A DNA stretch of 64,000 nucleotides from Boseongicola aestuarii (GCF_900184815.1 NZ_FXXQ01000006.1:171872-235871); one strand, 5' to 3'. Positions 9,144 through 18,478 are shown, numbered from the stretch's first letter. The notes: generated by a model from the letters alone, not told the origin. A program made the numbers and translations.

Positions 9144-10157
9144 TCAATCGATAACGGGCTGCTGCGCGGCCTGAAGTGCGCTCACGGCGATCATATTGAC
9201 AACATCGTCCGCTGAGCATCCACGCGACAGATCATTCGCGGGTTTCGCAAGTCCTTGCAGAACCGGTCCGATCGCGGTGCAGCCGCCGATGCGCTGCGCG
9301 ATTTTGTAGCCGATGTTTCCGGCGTCGAGGTCAGGAAAAATCATGACATTGGCATGGCCTGCGACGTCAGACCCCGGCGATTTCGACGCCCCGATCGAGG
9401 GGACAAATGCTGCGTCGAACTGCAATTCTCCGTCGCTGTCGATGTCGGGACGGTCTTCACGAAAGATACGCGCCGCTCGTGCGACCTTGGTCACGCTTTG
9501 GTGCAAAGCGCTGCCCTTTGTCGAAAACGAAAGAAAGGCGACCTTTGGCGTCTTGTTCAGCAGGGCTATGAAGGACTCTGCAGACTGACCTGCAATCGCG
9601 GCAAGTTCGTCCGCGTCTGGTTCTATCACAAGGCCGCAGTCTGAAAAGATCATCGCATCGCGGCCTGAGGGGTGATCTTCCGGAAGCACCATGAGGAAGA
9701 AACTGGACACAAGTTTCGCGTCCGGTGCTTTGCCGATGACTTGAAGGGCAGCGCGCACCGTGTCGGATGTTGTCGCAATGGCGCCCCCAATTGTTCCGTC
9801 CGCCAAGGCGAGGCGCACCATCATCGCGGAGAAGATCAGCGGATCACAGGCTCTCGCCGCGGCCTCTTTGAGCGTTATGCCCTTATGCTTTCGAAGGTCG
9901 AAATATGCCTCAGCGAGTTTTGTCGTTAGTGCGGAAGACTGAGGGTCTTCGATGGTGAGGGTTTCACCAAGCTGCCCGCCCTGAGCACTAATTTCGGCCC
10001 TTACAGTCTCAGTCGGTCCAACCAGTACGATGGACGCTATTCCGGCTTTTGTTGCGCGAAGTGCGGCGGCCACGATCCGTGGATCGTGGCCTTCGCTTAG
10101 GACAATGCGCGCGGGGTGGGCCGCGGCTCGGGTCTGCAGGGTGTCCAGCACCTTCAT
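9144..10157 (-). CDS. pta: phosphate acetyltransferase
   Basis: Converts acetyl phosphate and CoA to acetyl-CoA, completing carbon recovery from sulfoacetaldehyde. The 337-residue product matches the short Pta form. Visible family segments include the N-terminal RIVLSEGHDPRIV, GAIATTSDTVRAALQVIG, SSFFLMVLP, FSDCGLVIEPDADELA, and C-terminal FPDLDAGNIGYKIAQRIGG. ATG at 10157 follows an AAGGATG ribosome-binding site; a TTG at 10196 would overlap xsc and is less likely. It lies 35 bases downstream of xsc and is almost certainly cotranscribed with it. Confidence 0.95.
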   Translation of the reverse strand: MKVLDTLQTRAAAHPARIVLSEGHDPRIVAAALRATKAGIASIVLVGPTETVRAEISAQGGQLGETLTIEDPQSSALTTKLAEAYFDLRKHKGITLKEAAARACDPLIFSAMMVRLALADGTIGGAIATTSDTVRAALQVIGKAPDAKLVSSFFLMVLPEDHPSGRDAMIFSDCGLVIEPDADELAAIAGQSAESFIALLNKTPKVAFLSFSTKGSALHQSVTKVARAARIFREDRPDIDSDGELQFDAAFVPSIGASKSPGSDVAGHANVMIFPDLDAGNIGYKIAQRIGGCTAIGPVLQGLAKPANDLSRGCSADDVVNMIAVSALQAAQQPVID

Positions 10158-10192
10158 GCGGCGCACATCCTTTTTTTCGAAGTCAGGAGAGC

Positions 10193-11974
10193 TCAAGATC
10201 CACTCTGATCGACCATATCCGATGCGCTGATCCCTGCAACGGCAACCGGTTTTTTCATGGCATCGCGACGGAAAGGATCACCAAGCTCCTGATTGATCAT
10301 GGCTTCGATCAATGTGGTCTTGCCATTTTCCATTTGGTCCTTGATCGCCTGGTTCAGTGCGGCGGTCAATTCGTCCATTGTCCGCACGACTACACCCTCG
10401 AGCCCGCAGGCCTTGGCGATACCCGCATAGCTAACCTCTTCGTCCAGCTCGGTGCCAACGAAGTTGTCTTCAAACCAAAGGGTCGAGTTCCGCTTTTCAG
10501 CGCCCCACTGATAGTTGCGGAAGACAATCTGAGTGATCGCTGGCCAATCGCCGCGACCAATGGCCGTCAACTCGTTCACAGCGATACCGAAAGCGCCATC
10601 GCCTGCAAAGCCGACGACGGGCACATCGGGTTGACCGATTTTCGCGCCAACAATTGCCGGAAGTCCATATCCGCAAGGACCGAACAGGCCAGGAGCCAGA
10701 TATTTTCGGCCTGCATCGAAGTCAGGATACGCATTGCCGATGGCACAGTTGTTGCCGATGTCCGAAGAGATGATTGCATTGCGGGGCAGGGCGGACTGGA
10801 TCGCCCGCCATGCCATGCGTGGGCTCATCCAGTCAGGCTTGGCTTCGCGTGCGCGTACGTTCCAGTTCGTTCCCGGATCGTCTTGCTCGTGGTCCATCGA
10901 CGACAGTTGCTGAGCCCAGCGGGATTTCGTTTCGGCAATCTTCGCTTTGCGTTCGGCGCGACCAAAGTCGCCTGCGCCGTCTGCAAGTCCGTTCAGGATT
11001 CCCTTCGCTACGCGCGCGGCATCTCCGACGATGCCCACAGTGACTTTCTTGGTGAGGCCGATCCGATTTGGATTGATGTCGACCTGAATGATTTTGGCAT
11101 CTGCCGGCCAGTATTCGATGCCGTATCCAGGCAGCGTTGAGAACGGGTTCAGGCGAGTACCAAGTGCAAGGATGACGTCAGCTTCCTTGATCAACTCCAT
11201 TCCGGCTTTCGAGCCATTATAGCCGAGTGGACCTGCAAAGAGAGGATGTGAACCGGGGAACGCATCATTGTGCTGGTAACCAACGCAAACCGGAGCGTCG
11301 AGCACCTCTGCCAGAAGACGAGACGCCTCAATGCCTCCGTTGGACAGAACAACACCGGCTCCGTTAAGAATGACCGGGTTTTTGGCGGTCGACAGAAGTG
11401 CCGCGGCTTCCGCAACCGAGTTTTCACCGCCGGAAGAGACTTCGAATTCGATGGGGTCGGCGATTTCCGTGTCAATAACTTGTGTCCAGAAATCACGCGG
11501 GATGTTGATTTGAGCGGGTCCCGAGAGCCGTTTCGCTTGTGCGATTACGCGTGTCAGTACTTCGACGACACGCGACGGATCGCGAACTTCTTCCTGATAG
11601 GCGACCATGTCTTCGAACAGTTTCATCTGCTCGACTTCCTGAAAGCCGCCCTGGCCAATTGTCTTGTTCGCGGCTTGGGGCGTTACCAGCAAGAGCGGTG
11701 TGTGGTTCCAGTAGGCGGTCTTCACGGCGGTGACAAAATTTGTGATGCCGGGGCCGTTTTGAGCGATCATCATGGAAATTTTGCCGGTCGCACGCGTGTA
11801 GCCGTCCGACATCATGCCGGCCGAGCCTTCGTGGGCGCAATCCCAGAACTTGATGCCGGCTTTGGGAAACAGGTCCGAAATAGGCATCATGGCCGAACCA
11901 ATGATACCGAATGCGTGGCCAATACCGTGACGTTGCAGGACCTTAACAAAGGCCTCCTCAGTGGTCATTTTCAT
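10193..11974 (-). CDS. xsc: sulfoacetaldehyde acetyltransferase
   Basis: Thiamine-diphosphate enzyme cleaving sulfoacetaldehyde with phosphate to acetyl phosphate and sulfite, the desulfonation step of taurine breakdown. The product has 593 residues, normal for Xsc. The N-terminal Pyr domain carries the activating glutamate in AHEGSAG (E49); the C-terminal PP domain shows FAGDGAFGIAVNE and the metal-ligand N in FRNYQWGAEKRNS, characteristic of Xsc rather than acetolactate synthase. ATG at 11974 follows GGGAGA. Paired TauR-like boxes lie upstream at 12032-12063. It forms an operon with pta. Confidence 0.96.
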   Translation of the reverse strand: MKMTTEEAFVKVLQRHGIGHAFGIIGSAMMPISDLFPKAGIKFWDCAHEGSAGMMSDGYTRATGKISMMIAQNGPGITNFVTAVKTAYWNHTPLLLVTPQAANKTIGQGGFQEVEQMKLFEDMVAYQEEVRDPSRVVEVLTRVIAQAKRLSGPAQINIPRDFWTQVIDTEIADPIEFEVSSGGENSVAEAAALLSTAKNPVILNGAGVVLSNGGIEASRLLAEVLDAPVCVGYQHNDAFPGSHPLFAGPLGYNGSKAGMELIKEADVILALGTRLNPFSTLPGYGIEYWPADAKIIQVDINPNRIGLTKKVTVGIVGDAARVAKGILNGLADGAGDFGRAERKAKIAETKSRWAQQLSSMDHEQDDPGTNWNVRAREAKPDWMSPRMAWRAIQSALPRNAIISSDIGNNCAIGNAYPDFDAGRKYLAPGLFGPCGYGLPAIVGAKIGQPDVPVVGFAGDGAFGIAVNELTAIGRGDWPAITQIVFRNYQWGAEKRNSTLWFEDNFVGTELDEEVSYAGIAKACGLEGVVVRTMDELTAALNQAIKDQMENGKTTLIEAMINQELGDPFRRDAMKKPVAVAGISASDMVDQSGS

Positions 11975-12031
11975 AAACTGTCTCCCTAGGTGGAATATCT
12001 TTCCGGGTTCGGAAAGCCTCGCCGTGATATT

Positions 12032-12063
12032 TAGGTTCAGGGACGTGGTTTCAGTAGGGCCAG
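12032..12063 (-). promoter_or_regulatory. putative TauR boxes upstream of xsc
   Basis: On the minus strand CTGGCCCTA (12055-12063) and CTGAACCTA (12032-12040) are direct repeats with a 23-base period, located 60-90 bases before xsc. The same spacing occurs in front of tpa. As I recall, published Rhodobacter TauR sites are CTGGAC(C/T)TA-type direct repeats. Confidence 0.6.
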
Positions 12064-12077
12064 ACCATAGGCCTCTT

Positions 12078-13544
12078 TCAGTCCAGATTGGCAATCTCTT
12101 CGGCGATTAATTCAATACCTCGGGGAATCTTTGCGGTGGCGATGGACGAATAGGCCAGCCGGTACATGTTGCTTGGGCCCTGTCCCGGAGGATAAAAACT
12201 GCGGCCAGGCTCAAGAACAACGCCTTTGGTACGTAAAGCAAGAGCGAGGTCCTCGGTATCGACCCCTTCCGGCGCTTTCATCCAAAAGCAAGACCCACCC
12301 GAAACGGCAGGGACCGCATAGGTCAGGCCGCAGTCTTCGATCGCCGCTTCCATTGCCTGACGCCGCCTTTGATAGGCTTTACGCATACGATTGATCTGCG
12401 CGTTGTAGTGCCCAAGTGACAAGAAATTCGCAGCGTTCCGTTGGATGTGCCAAGGCGGGTGGCGCATGATTGTGGAGCGCAATGCGCGCGCCTGTTCGAT
12501 TAGCGCCGTCGGCGCGACCATGAATCCTAGGCGAAGGCCAGGAAAAAGCGATTTCGAAAACGAGCCGATGTACACCACACAACCCGCCTCATCGAGGGAT
12601 TTCAGCGTCGGCGACGGCGAACGCTTGAAGGCAAGTTCAAACTCGTAGTCATCCTCGACGATGACAAACCCTTTTTCGCCCGCCAACCGGAGCAGTTCCT
12701 TTCTCCGCTCCAGAGGCATGCTGGCGTTTGTCGGGCTGTGATGACTGGGGGTCGTGAACACGACATCTATTTGCTCTGGAAGCTTGTCGGGCGGCAAGCC
12801 GTCCTCATCGACGTCGACTTCCACGGTGCGACAGCGGGTTTCACCAAGGATTTCTCGAAAGCCGCGATAACCGGGGTTTTCGATCACAGCTATACGGCGT
12901 TGCGTCAGCAACAACTGGGCCGTCAGCCAAAGCGCGTTTTGTGCGCCCATTGTGACCAGAATGTTCTCGGGACGCGCCCGGATGCCCCGACGCGTGGTGA
13001 TGTTGCGCTGAATGTACTCGATGAGCTTGGGGTCATCGCGTTCATATTGATCAAGTGTAAGGGCGGCGAAATCTCTTTGGCCAAGAGCTTGAAGCGCGCA
13101 AAGGCGCCAGTTTTGGTGATCAAAAAGCGACTGGTCGGACTGGCCATAGATAAAGGGGTAGGGGTAACTCTGCCAATTATCCGGGCGGGTGATCGAACTG
13201 GCCGGCGGTGGGCGATGGTTCAAAATGCGCGACCAGTCGAACGTGCTGTCGGAATCCTCGCTCGGCAGTTCGAAGTTGGGCGAGGAGGGCGCGGTATCCG
13301 AAACAAAGTACCCTGAGCGACCGCGCGCCACCAGGTAGTCGTCAGCGACAAGGTCCGTATACGCGATCGTTACCGTTATGCGACTGATGTTCAGGTGTTT
13401 CGCCAGCATCCGGCTGGATGGCATGCGCTCGCCAGGACGATAACGCCCGGACAAAATGCCTTCGACCACAGCGCGCTTTATCCTGTGCTGGAGCGTGCTG
13501 TCCTGATCGGGATCCAGGTAAAAAGTATCGAGATGAACGGCCAT
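12078..13544 (-). CDS. tauR: MocR/GntR-family transcriptional regulator of taurine genes
   Basis: A 488-residue fusion of an N-terminal GntR winged helix (about residues 15-85, including RPGERMPSSRMLAKHLNISR) with a class-I aminotransferase-like domain. The PLP lysine is kept in YIGSFSKSLFPGLRLGF. TauR proteins of this type activate taurine genes and need PLP, as shown in Rhodobacter. The gene lies between tauC and xsc on the same strand. ATG at 13544 is the only good start, and CTGGACC-type boxes sit directly upstream, suggesting autoregulation. Assignment as TauR rests on the family plus the surrounding pathway. Confidence 0.92.
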   Translation of the reverse strand: MAVHLDTFYLDPDQDSTLQHRIKRAVVEGILSGRYRPGERMPSSRMLAKHLNISRITVTIAYTDLVADDYLVARGRSGYFVSDTAPSSPNFELPSEDSDSTFDWSRILNHRPPPASSITRPDNWQSYPYPFIYGQSDQSLFDHQNWRLCALQALGQRDFAALTLDQYERDDPKLIEYIQRNITTRRGIRARPENILVTMGAQNALWLTAQLLLTQRRIAVIENPGYRGFREILGETRCRTVEVDVDEDGLPPDKLPEQIDVVFTTPSHHSPTNASMPLERRKELLRLAGEKGFVIVEDDYEFELAFKRSPSPTLKSLDEAGCVVYIGSFSKSLFPGLRLGFMVAPTALIEQARALRSTIMRHPPWHIQRNAANFLSLGHYNAQINRMRKAYQRRRQAMEAAIEDCGLTYAVPAVSGGSCFWMKAPEGVDTEDLALALRTKGVVLEPGRSFYPPGQGPSNMYRLAYSSIATAKIPRGIELIAEEIANLD

Positions 13545-13546
13545 AT

Positions 13547-13590
13547 CTGGACCGATACTGTATGAGAATCGATCCAGATACTAGGTCCAG
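13547..13590 (-). promoter_or_regulatory. putative TauR operator at its own promoter
   Basis: In the 48 bases between tauC and tauR, CTGGACCTA (13582-13590, minus) and CTGGATCGA (13569-13577, minus) form a direct repeat with 13-base period. CTGGACCGAT on the plus strand (13547) makes an inverted repeat with the second. This layout differs from the 23-base pairs at xsc and tpa and fits negative autoregulation. Confidence 0.55.
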
Positions 13591-13592
13591 AT

Positions 13593-14858
13593 TTAGGATT
13601 TACCTTTCCAGGGCACCAGGTAATCCTCGGCTTTGCGCATGAGAATGTCGATGCCGTAGCCGATGATCCCGATCAGGATGATACCCATGATCACGATGTC
13701 GGTAAGCTGGAATTTCGAAGCCACCATGATCATCATACCCGCACCCTTTTCGGCTGCGACGAGTTCTGCCGCCACGACGGTGCCCCAACAGACACCCATC
13801 GCGACACGGGCGCCCGTAAAGATCTCGGGTAGCGAGTTCGGCATGATGACATATCTCATGATCTGCCATTTTGACGCGCCGAGTGAATAGGCGGCGTGAA
13901 CTTTGGTGATGTTCACACCCGACACGCCTGCGCGCGCTGCGATTGTCATGATCCAGAGAGCGGCAAGAAACAACAGGATGATCTTGCCGACCTCACCGAT
14001 ACCAGCCCAGATAATTACAAGCGGAATCAGAGCCAACGGTGGAACCGGGCGCATGAACTCGACGATCGGGTCGAACCAGCCACGGAACCAGTTTGACAGC
14101 CCCATGGCATAACCAAGCGGGATGCCGACCAGCGCGCCAAAGAAAAAGCCTGCAATAACCCGGAAGAGCGACCAACCAAGGTGCTGCAGAAGCGTTGAGT
14201 TCTGGTAGCCTTCCTGACTGATCTCGACGATCCGTCCCCAAACGGCTTCCGGAGCAGGAAGCCAGATTGGTTCCATTTGCCAGCCTTGCGCCGGTTTGTA
14301 GTTCAATGTCCCTTTCGGAGTCATCGCGACTTCGCCGCTGGATACCGAAACCGCTCCGCCGGGCGCGATAGGTTGACCGTCTACCGCAACGATTGTGGCA
14401 CCTTCATCGCGGCCGATTTCATCGTTGCTATCAACGCGGATCAGCTTTGAGCGCCATGCCCCAACCGTGTCACTGTCATTCTTGGCAAAACCATCGCCCG
14501 GTTCTATTGCGATGGCATCGACGTCCTCGCCGACAGTGAAGACTCGGAAGGACACCGTTGCGTCGTCGCGTCGCCCGTCCGCGGTTTCGATCGTGTAGGT
14601 AAAGGAAGTATCGCCGACGAAAGGTCCGGGCGCATGGATCGGTGTGAGCTTCGATCCGGTAAATGCGCCCCAGATCAGGAAAATGGCGACAATCGAGATG
14701 ATCGAAGCAGCCCGATTGGGTGTAACTGCGCTTTCATCGCCGAACGTCACGGTCTTCAGGGACGTGAAGTCATGCCGTGCTTCCATGCGGGAGGTGATGA
14801 ACTTCACTGCGAAAAAAGCGCCGATAAAAATTGCGATATAGATCAGAAGGATAATCAT
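13593..14858 (-). CDS. tauC: taurine ABC transporter permease with extra extracytoplasmic domain
   Basis: Inner-membrane permease of 421 residues, about 150 longer than a standard TauC. The C-terminal half is a normal binding-protein-dependent permease with the EAA loop in AAYSLGASKWQIMRYVIMPN. The N-terminal part has two membrane helices (near residues 3-20 and 48-68). A hydrophilic segment at about 80-195, likely exported, contains SFTYTIETADG and GTLNYKPAQGW, patterns seen in cadherin-like/VCBS beta-sandwich repeats. It overlaps tauB by four bases. It would pass taurine with TauB and TauA; the insert's role is unknown. Confidence 0.92.
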   Translation of the reverse strand: MIILLIYIAIFIGAFFAVKFITSRMEARHDFTSLKTVTFGDESAVTPNRAASIISIVAIFLIWGAFTGSKLTPIHAPGPFVGDTSFTYTIETADGRRDDATVSFRVFTVGEDVDAIAIEPGDGFAKNDSDTVGAWRSKLIRVDSNDEIGRDEGATIVAVDGQPIAPGGAVSVSSGEVAMTPKGTLNYKPAQGWQMEPIWLPAPEAVWGRIVEISQEGYQNSTLLQHLGWSLFRVIAGFFFGALVGIPLGYAMGLSNWFRGWFDPIVEFMRPVPPLALIPLVIIWAGIGEVGKIILLFLAALWIMTIAARAGVSGVNITKVHAAYSLGASKWQIMRYVIMPNSLPEIFTGARVAMGVCWGTVVAAELVAAEKGAGMMIMVASKFQLTDIVIMGIILIGIIGYGIDILMRKAEDYLVPWKGKS

Positions 14859-15661
14859 GCTGCGTCCTCCGAACGGCCCATGATTTCTTCTTCCATGTCC
14901 CAGATCATGTTCAGAATCTCTTCGCGCGTTTCGTTGTACTCAGCGTGATGCTTCACTTCGCGCAAGTCAGCGCCGACACCCATTTCCGCGAAGGGAAGCC
15001 TATATTCCTTGTGGATCCGGCCAGGGCGCGGGGCCATGACCAAAAGGCGCTCACCCAGCAACAAGGCTTCCTCGACCGAGTGCGTGATCAAGATGATCGT
15101 CTTGCCGGTTTCTTTCCAAAGGTCGAGGACCAGCGACTGCATCTTTTCGCGGGTCAGTGCATCAAGTGCACCAAGGGGTTCATCCATCAAGATGACGTCT
15201 GGCTCATTGGCCAGGCAGCGCGCGAGGGCGACGCGTTGCTGCATCCCGCCAGACAACTCATAGATGGCCTTGTCCTTGAAGTCGGCCAGTCCGACCACTT
15301 CAAGAAGGTGATCCACTTTAGGCGCGTATTCGGACTTGGCGACGTTGTTCATCTTTGGGCCGAAAGAGACGTTCTCGCGAACGTCCATCCATTCGAACAA
15401 TGCGCCTTTCTGGAATACCATTCCACGTTCCTGCGCGGGGCCGGTTACGACATGATCGTTAAGTTGCACGGTTCCCGACGTCGGCGCCAGAAATCCGGCA
15501 ACGATGTTCAAAAGCGTGGTCTTGCCGCAGCCTGAAGGGCCGAGAACACTCATCAATTCACCGCTTTTGATGTTCAGGGAGACATCCTGCAGTGCTTGGA
15601 CGTGACTGCCATTCGGCAGATCGAAACGCATCGAGATTTTGTCGAGCACAAGATTGGACAT
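14855..15661 (-). CDS. tauB: taurine ABC transporter ATPase
   Basis: Cytoplasmic ATPase of 268 residues energising taurine uptake. Walker A GPSGCGKTTLL near residue 47, Q-loop MVFQKGALFEW, signature LSGGMQQRVALARCLA, Walker B VILMDEPLGALD and the switch His in ITHSVEEA are all intact. ATG at 15661 follows GGGAGCC. It lies between tauA and tauC on the minus strand; a strong hairpin separates it from tauA. It resembles the nitrate/sulfonate/taurine ATPase family. Confidence 0.95.
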   Translation of the reverse strand: MSNLVLDKISMRFDLPNGSHVQALQDVSLNIKSGELMSVLGPSGCGKTTLLNIVAGFLAPTSGTVQLNDHVVTGPAQERGMVFQKGALFEWMDVRENVSFGPKMNNVAKSEYAPKVDHLLEVVGLADFKDKAIYELSGGMQQRVALARCLANEPDVILMDEPLGALDALTREKMQSLVLDLWKETGKTIILITHSVEEALLLGERLLVMAPRPGRIHKEYRLPFAEMGVGADLREVKHHAEYNETREEILNMIWDMEEEIMGRSEDAA

Positions 15662-15744
15662 GGTCGGCTCCCGGATTGTCTTTGTTTTCAGTTCGCCGGG
15701 CTTTTCGAAGTCGCCTCCGGCAGCACAGCTCAACTGTGCACAAG

Positions 15745-15781
15745 AAAAGGGCCCGGCGCGAGTTAAACCTGCGCCGAGCCC
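15745..15781 (-). terminator. hairpin/attenuator between tauA and tauB
   Basis: On the minus strand GGGCTCGGCGC pairs with GCGCCGGGCCC (11 bases, one mismatch) around an 11-base loop and is followed by TTTTC. Placed just after tauA, it should leave the binding protein more abundant than TauBC. Confidence 0.7.
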
Positions 15782-15794
15782 GTATTTTCAGCGA

Positions 15795-16799
15795 TTACAT
15801 CGCGCTTGCAGCTTCAAGTGCCGAGGTATTTACCGTCGGCGCATAGGTTTCAAGCGCACCGTCGATGGAACCAGCGTTTACGAAGACGTCTGCAACGCCT
15901 TTCATGAAGGTCTGCGCCGTGCCACCGAGCCATGCACTGCCCAACTGCTCATCGATTGATGGGAACGCGAAGGTCGCCAGTGTCTGGGCTGTCGCTTCTT
16001 CATCCATACCAGCATCTTTCGCGATCACCGGGATCATCGCTTCAGCCGCTGCGCCGCCTGCATTCCAAACAGTGTTGGCATCCGCCGTCACTTTAAGGAA
16101 TTTCGCAAGAAGTTCGCCTTCTTCGGCGATGAAGTTTGCAGGTGCGGTTGTCGCGTCGAACACGAGAATACCAAGCGCTTCTTTCTCAGCGCCGGTCAGC
16201 AGGATGTTTCCGCTTTCCTTCATACGACGAAGGGCACCGCCCCAACCGCAAGCCATATCGATGGAACCCTGTGCAAGTGCCGCCGCACCTTCAGCTGGGG
16301 CCATATCGACGATCTCGAGCGACGCAAGATCTACGCCGAAGTGTGCCATTTGGCTCAGGAAGCCGTAGTGCGCCGCGGTTCCGAGAGGAACGGCGACTTT
16401 CTTGCCGGCAAGTTCGCCCGCGCTGTTCTTGTCGATCTCAAGATCGGTGCGCACAACGCAGTTGTCGTTCTCGGAATAAGAAACGGCTACGTCGACAATC
16501 TGGATGTCCTGACCTGCCGATGTGGCAACCACGAAAGGCGGTACGCCTTGGCTGACCGAGATTTGCACGTCGCCGGACGCCATGGCTGCCGACATTGCGG
16601 TCCCGGTGTCAAAGCTGACCCAGTTGATCTTGACGCCCATCGCTTCTTCGTATGCGCCTGTCACTTTGGCGTACTGGAATGGCATGGGCCATTCGAGAAA
16701 GTAGGCAACTGTGATCTCGTCGGCAGCTTTCGCTGCGTTCAAGGAGGCCATCAGTGCCATTACGGCTGCCGTGCAGCCGAGTGTGATTTTCGATTTCAT
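15795..16799 (-). CDS. tauA: taurine ABC transporter substrate-binding protein
   Basis: Periplasmic taurine receptor of 334 residues. The N-terminus is a signal peptide (MKSKITLGCTAAVMALMASL, cleavage near AKA). The mature protein follows the SsuA/TauA/ThiY pattern: EITVAYFLEWPMPFQYAK, WVSFDTGTAMSAAMASGDVQ, SENDNCVVR, GKKVAVPLGTAAHYGF and MACGWGGALRRMK. A GGGAAAAAACG element precedes the ATG. It is the first gene of the tauABC operon and diverges from tpa across a region carrying TauR-like boxes. Confidence 0.95.
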   Translation of the reverse strand: MKSKITLGCTAAVMALMASLNAAKAADEITVAYFLEWPMPFQYAKVTGAYEEAMGVKINWVSFDTGTAMSAAMASGDVQISVSQGVPPFVVATSAGQDIQIVDVAVSYSENDNCVVRTDLEIDKNSAGELAGKKVAVPLGTAAHYGFLSQMAHFGVDLASLEIVDMAPAEGAAALAQGSIDMACGWGGALRRMKESGNILLTGAEKEALGILVFDATTAPANFIAEEGELLAKFLKVTADANTVWNAGGAAAEAMIPVIAKDAGMDEEATAQTLATFAFPSIDEQLGSAWLGGTAQTFMKGVADVFVNAGSIDGALETYAPTVNTSALEAASAM

Positions 16800-16886
16800 C
16801 GTTTTTTCCCTGTGGTTTCCGGGTTTTTGTTGTGGACCCGCTTTAATTCACGGCTGAGACTATAGACGGAATGGAAAAGAAGCCCA

Positions 16887-16919
16887 TAGGTCCAGTGCCG
16901 CAGCCATCTTTAAGGCCAA
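16887..16919 (-). promoter_or_regulatory. putative TauR boxes for tauABC
   Basis: Minus-strand CTGGACCTA (16887-16895) and a weaker TTGGCCTTA (16911-16919) repeat with 24-base period, 90-120 bases before tauA. Confidence 0.5.
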
Positions 16920-16963
16920 TTGAAATTGAAGAGAACCAAACGGGGCACAAAATTTGCTATCCA

Positions 16964-16995
16964 CTGGCTCTATGGCTGATGTAATACTGGCCCTA
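16964..16995 (+). promoter_or_regulatory. putative TauR boxes for tpa
   Basis: CTGGCTCTA (16964-16972) and CTGGCCCTA (16987-16995) are direct repeats with exact 23-base period, 75-106 bases before the chosen tpa start. The period equals that at xsc, supporting a shared regulator. Confidence 0.6.
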
Positions 16996-17069
16996 ACTTG
17001 CGAAATGGGAATGAAGCAAAACTAGTCGTCAAGCCGCCTAAGGCAGCGATTTTTAGCGAGGAGACTGCT

Positions 17070-18455
17070 GTGAATACGCAAATAACAAAAAACGACCTCA
17101 CACACATTGTTGAAGCTGATCGTGCTCATCTTTGGCATCACCTTTTGCAGCATAAATCGCTGGAAAGCACGGACCCTCGGATCATTGTCGAGGGTAAGGG
17201 AATGCGGGTCTGGGATCAGCATGGAAAAGAGCACCTTGACGGTGTTTCGGGTGGCGTGTGGACCGTCAACGTCGGCTATGGTCGCGAACGGATTGCCAAC
17301 GCGGTGCGCGATCAACTTGTGAAAATGAACTACTTCGCGCAATCGGCGGGGTCTATTCCGGGATCGATATTCGCAGAAAAACTGATCTCCAAGATGCCCG
17401 GTATGAGCCGGGTTTACTATGTGAACTCGGGGTCTGAAGCCAATGAGAAGGTGTTCAAGCTTGTTCGCCAGATTTCGCACAAACTTCACGACGGCAAGAA
17501 GTACAAGATCCTCTATCGTGATCGCGACTACCATGGCTCGACCTTGGCGACGATGTCGGCAGGCGGCCAGAACGAGCGCAATGCGCAGTACGGGCCCTTC
17601 GCACCCGGCTTCGTGAAAGTGCCGCATTGTCTGGAGTATCGTGGGCAGTTTGGCGACGTGACCGACTACGGTGTGCGTGCAGCAAACGCGATCGAAGAGG
17701 TGATCCTTCGGGAAGGCCCGGACACGGTCGGAGCGCTTTGTCTTGAGCCTGTGACCGCTGGCGGGGGTGTCATTACACCTCCGGAAGGATACTGGGAGCG
17801 GGTTCAGGAGATTTGCGCGAAATACGACATTCTGCTTCATATCGATGAGGTCGTCTGCGGTGTCGGTCGCACGGGCAAATGGTTTGGGTATCAGCAATAC
17901 GGCGTGAAGCCTGATTTCGTAACGATGGCGAAGGGCGTCGCGTCCGGATACGCGGCGATTGCCTGTATGGTTACGACCGAGCGTGTCTTTGACATGTTCA
18001 AGGCGGCTCCGGATGATCCAATGGACTATTTTCGCGACATCTCGACCTTCGGGGGCTGTACGGCGGGCCCTGCGGCGGCGATCGAGAATATGGCGATCAT
18101 CGAGGAAGAAGGGCTCTTGGAAAATACCACCGTCATGGGCGAGCGCGTGCTGGAAAACCTGAATGCGCTTGCCGAGAAACACGCGGTGATCGGACAAGTG
18201 CGAGGCAAGGGACTTTTCGCCGGTGCTGAGCTGGTGGCTGACCGGGCCACAAAAGAACCGGCGGATGAGAAACTGGTTCAACGCGTTGTCGCTGATTGCA
18301 TGCAGCAAGGCGTCATTATCGGCGCGACGAACCGGTCGCTCACTGGATTTAACAATACGCTGTGCCTCAGTCCGGCTTTGATTGCGACCGCCGACGACAT
18401 CGATGCGATCACCGCTGCGATTGACGGAGCATTGGGCCGCGTCTTCGGTCAATGA
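17070..18455 (+). CDS. tpa: taurine--pyruvate aminotransferase
   Basis: Class-III PLP aminotransferase of 461 residues that moves the amino group of taurine to pyruvate, giving sulfoacetaldehyde and alanine. The PLP lysine lies in TMAKGVASGYA and the cofactor Asp in LLHIDEVVCGVGRTGKW. GTG at 17070 is chosen because GCGAGGAGAC precedes it; an in-frame TTG at 16998 lies within the TauR-box region. It is divergent from tauABC, and a strong terminator follows. The pathway neighbours tauABC, xsc and pta make Tpa much more likely than another omega-aminotransferase. Confidence 0.93.
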   Translation: MNTQITKNDLTHIVEADRAHLWHHLLQHKSLESTDPRIIVEGKGMRVWDQHGKEHLDGVSGGVWTVNVGYGRERIANAVRDQLVKMNYFAQSAGSIPGSIFAEKLISKMPGMSRVYYVNSGSEANEKVFKLVRQISHKLHDGKKYKILYRDRDYHGSTLATMSAGGQNERNAQYGPFAPGFVKVPHCLEYRGQFGDVTDYGVRAANAIEEVILREGPDTVGALCLEPVTAGGGVITPPEGYWERVQEICAKYDILLHIDEVVCGVGRTGKWFGYQQYGVKPDFVTMAKGVASGYAAIACMVTTERVFDMFKAAPDDPMDYFRDISTFGGCTAGPAAAIENMAIIEEEGLLENTTVMGERVLENLNALAEKHAVIGQVRGKGLFAGAELVADRATKEPADEKLVQRVVADCMQQGVIIGATNRSLTGFNNTLCLSPALIATADDIDAITAAIDGALGRVFGQ

Positions 18456-18478
18456 CAAGGCGTGAAAACTGACACTGT

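Noticed and set aside
10049..11989. Long plus-strand open frames across xsc
   Set aside because: They are complements of the strongly conserved xsc frame and have no family features.
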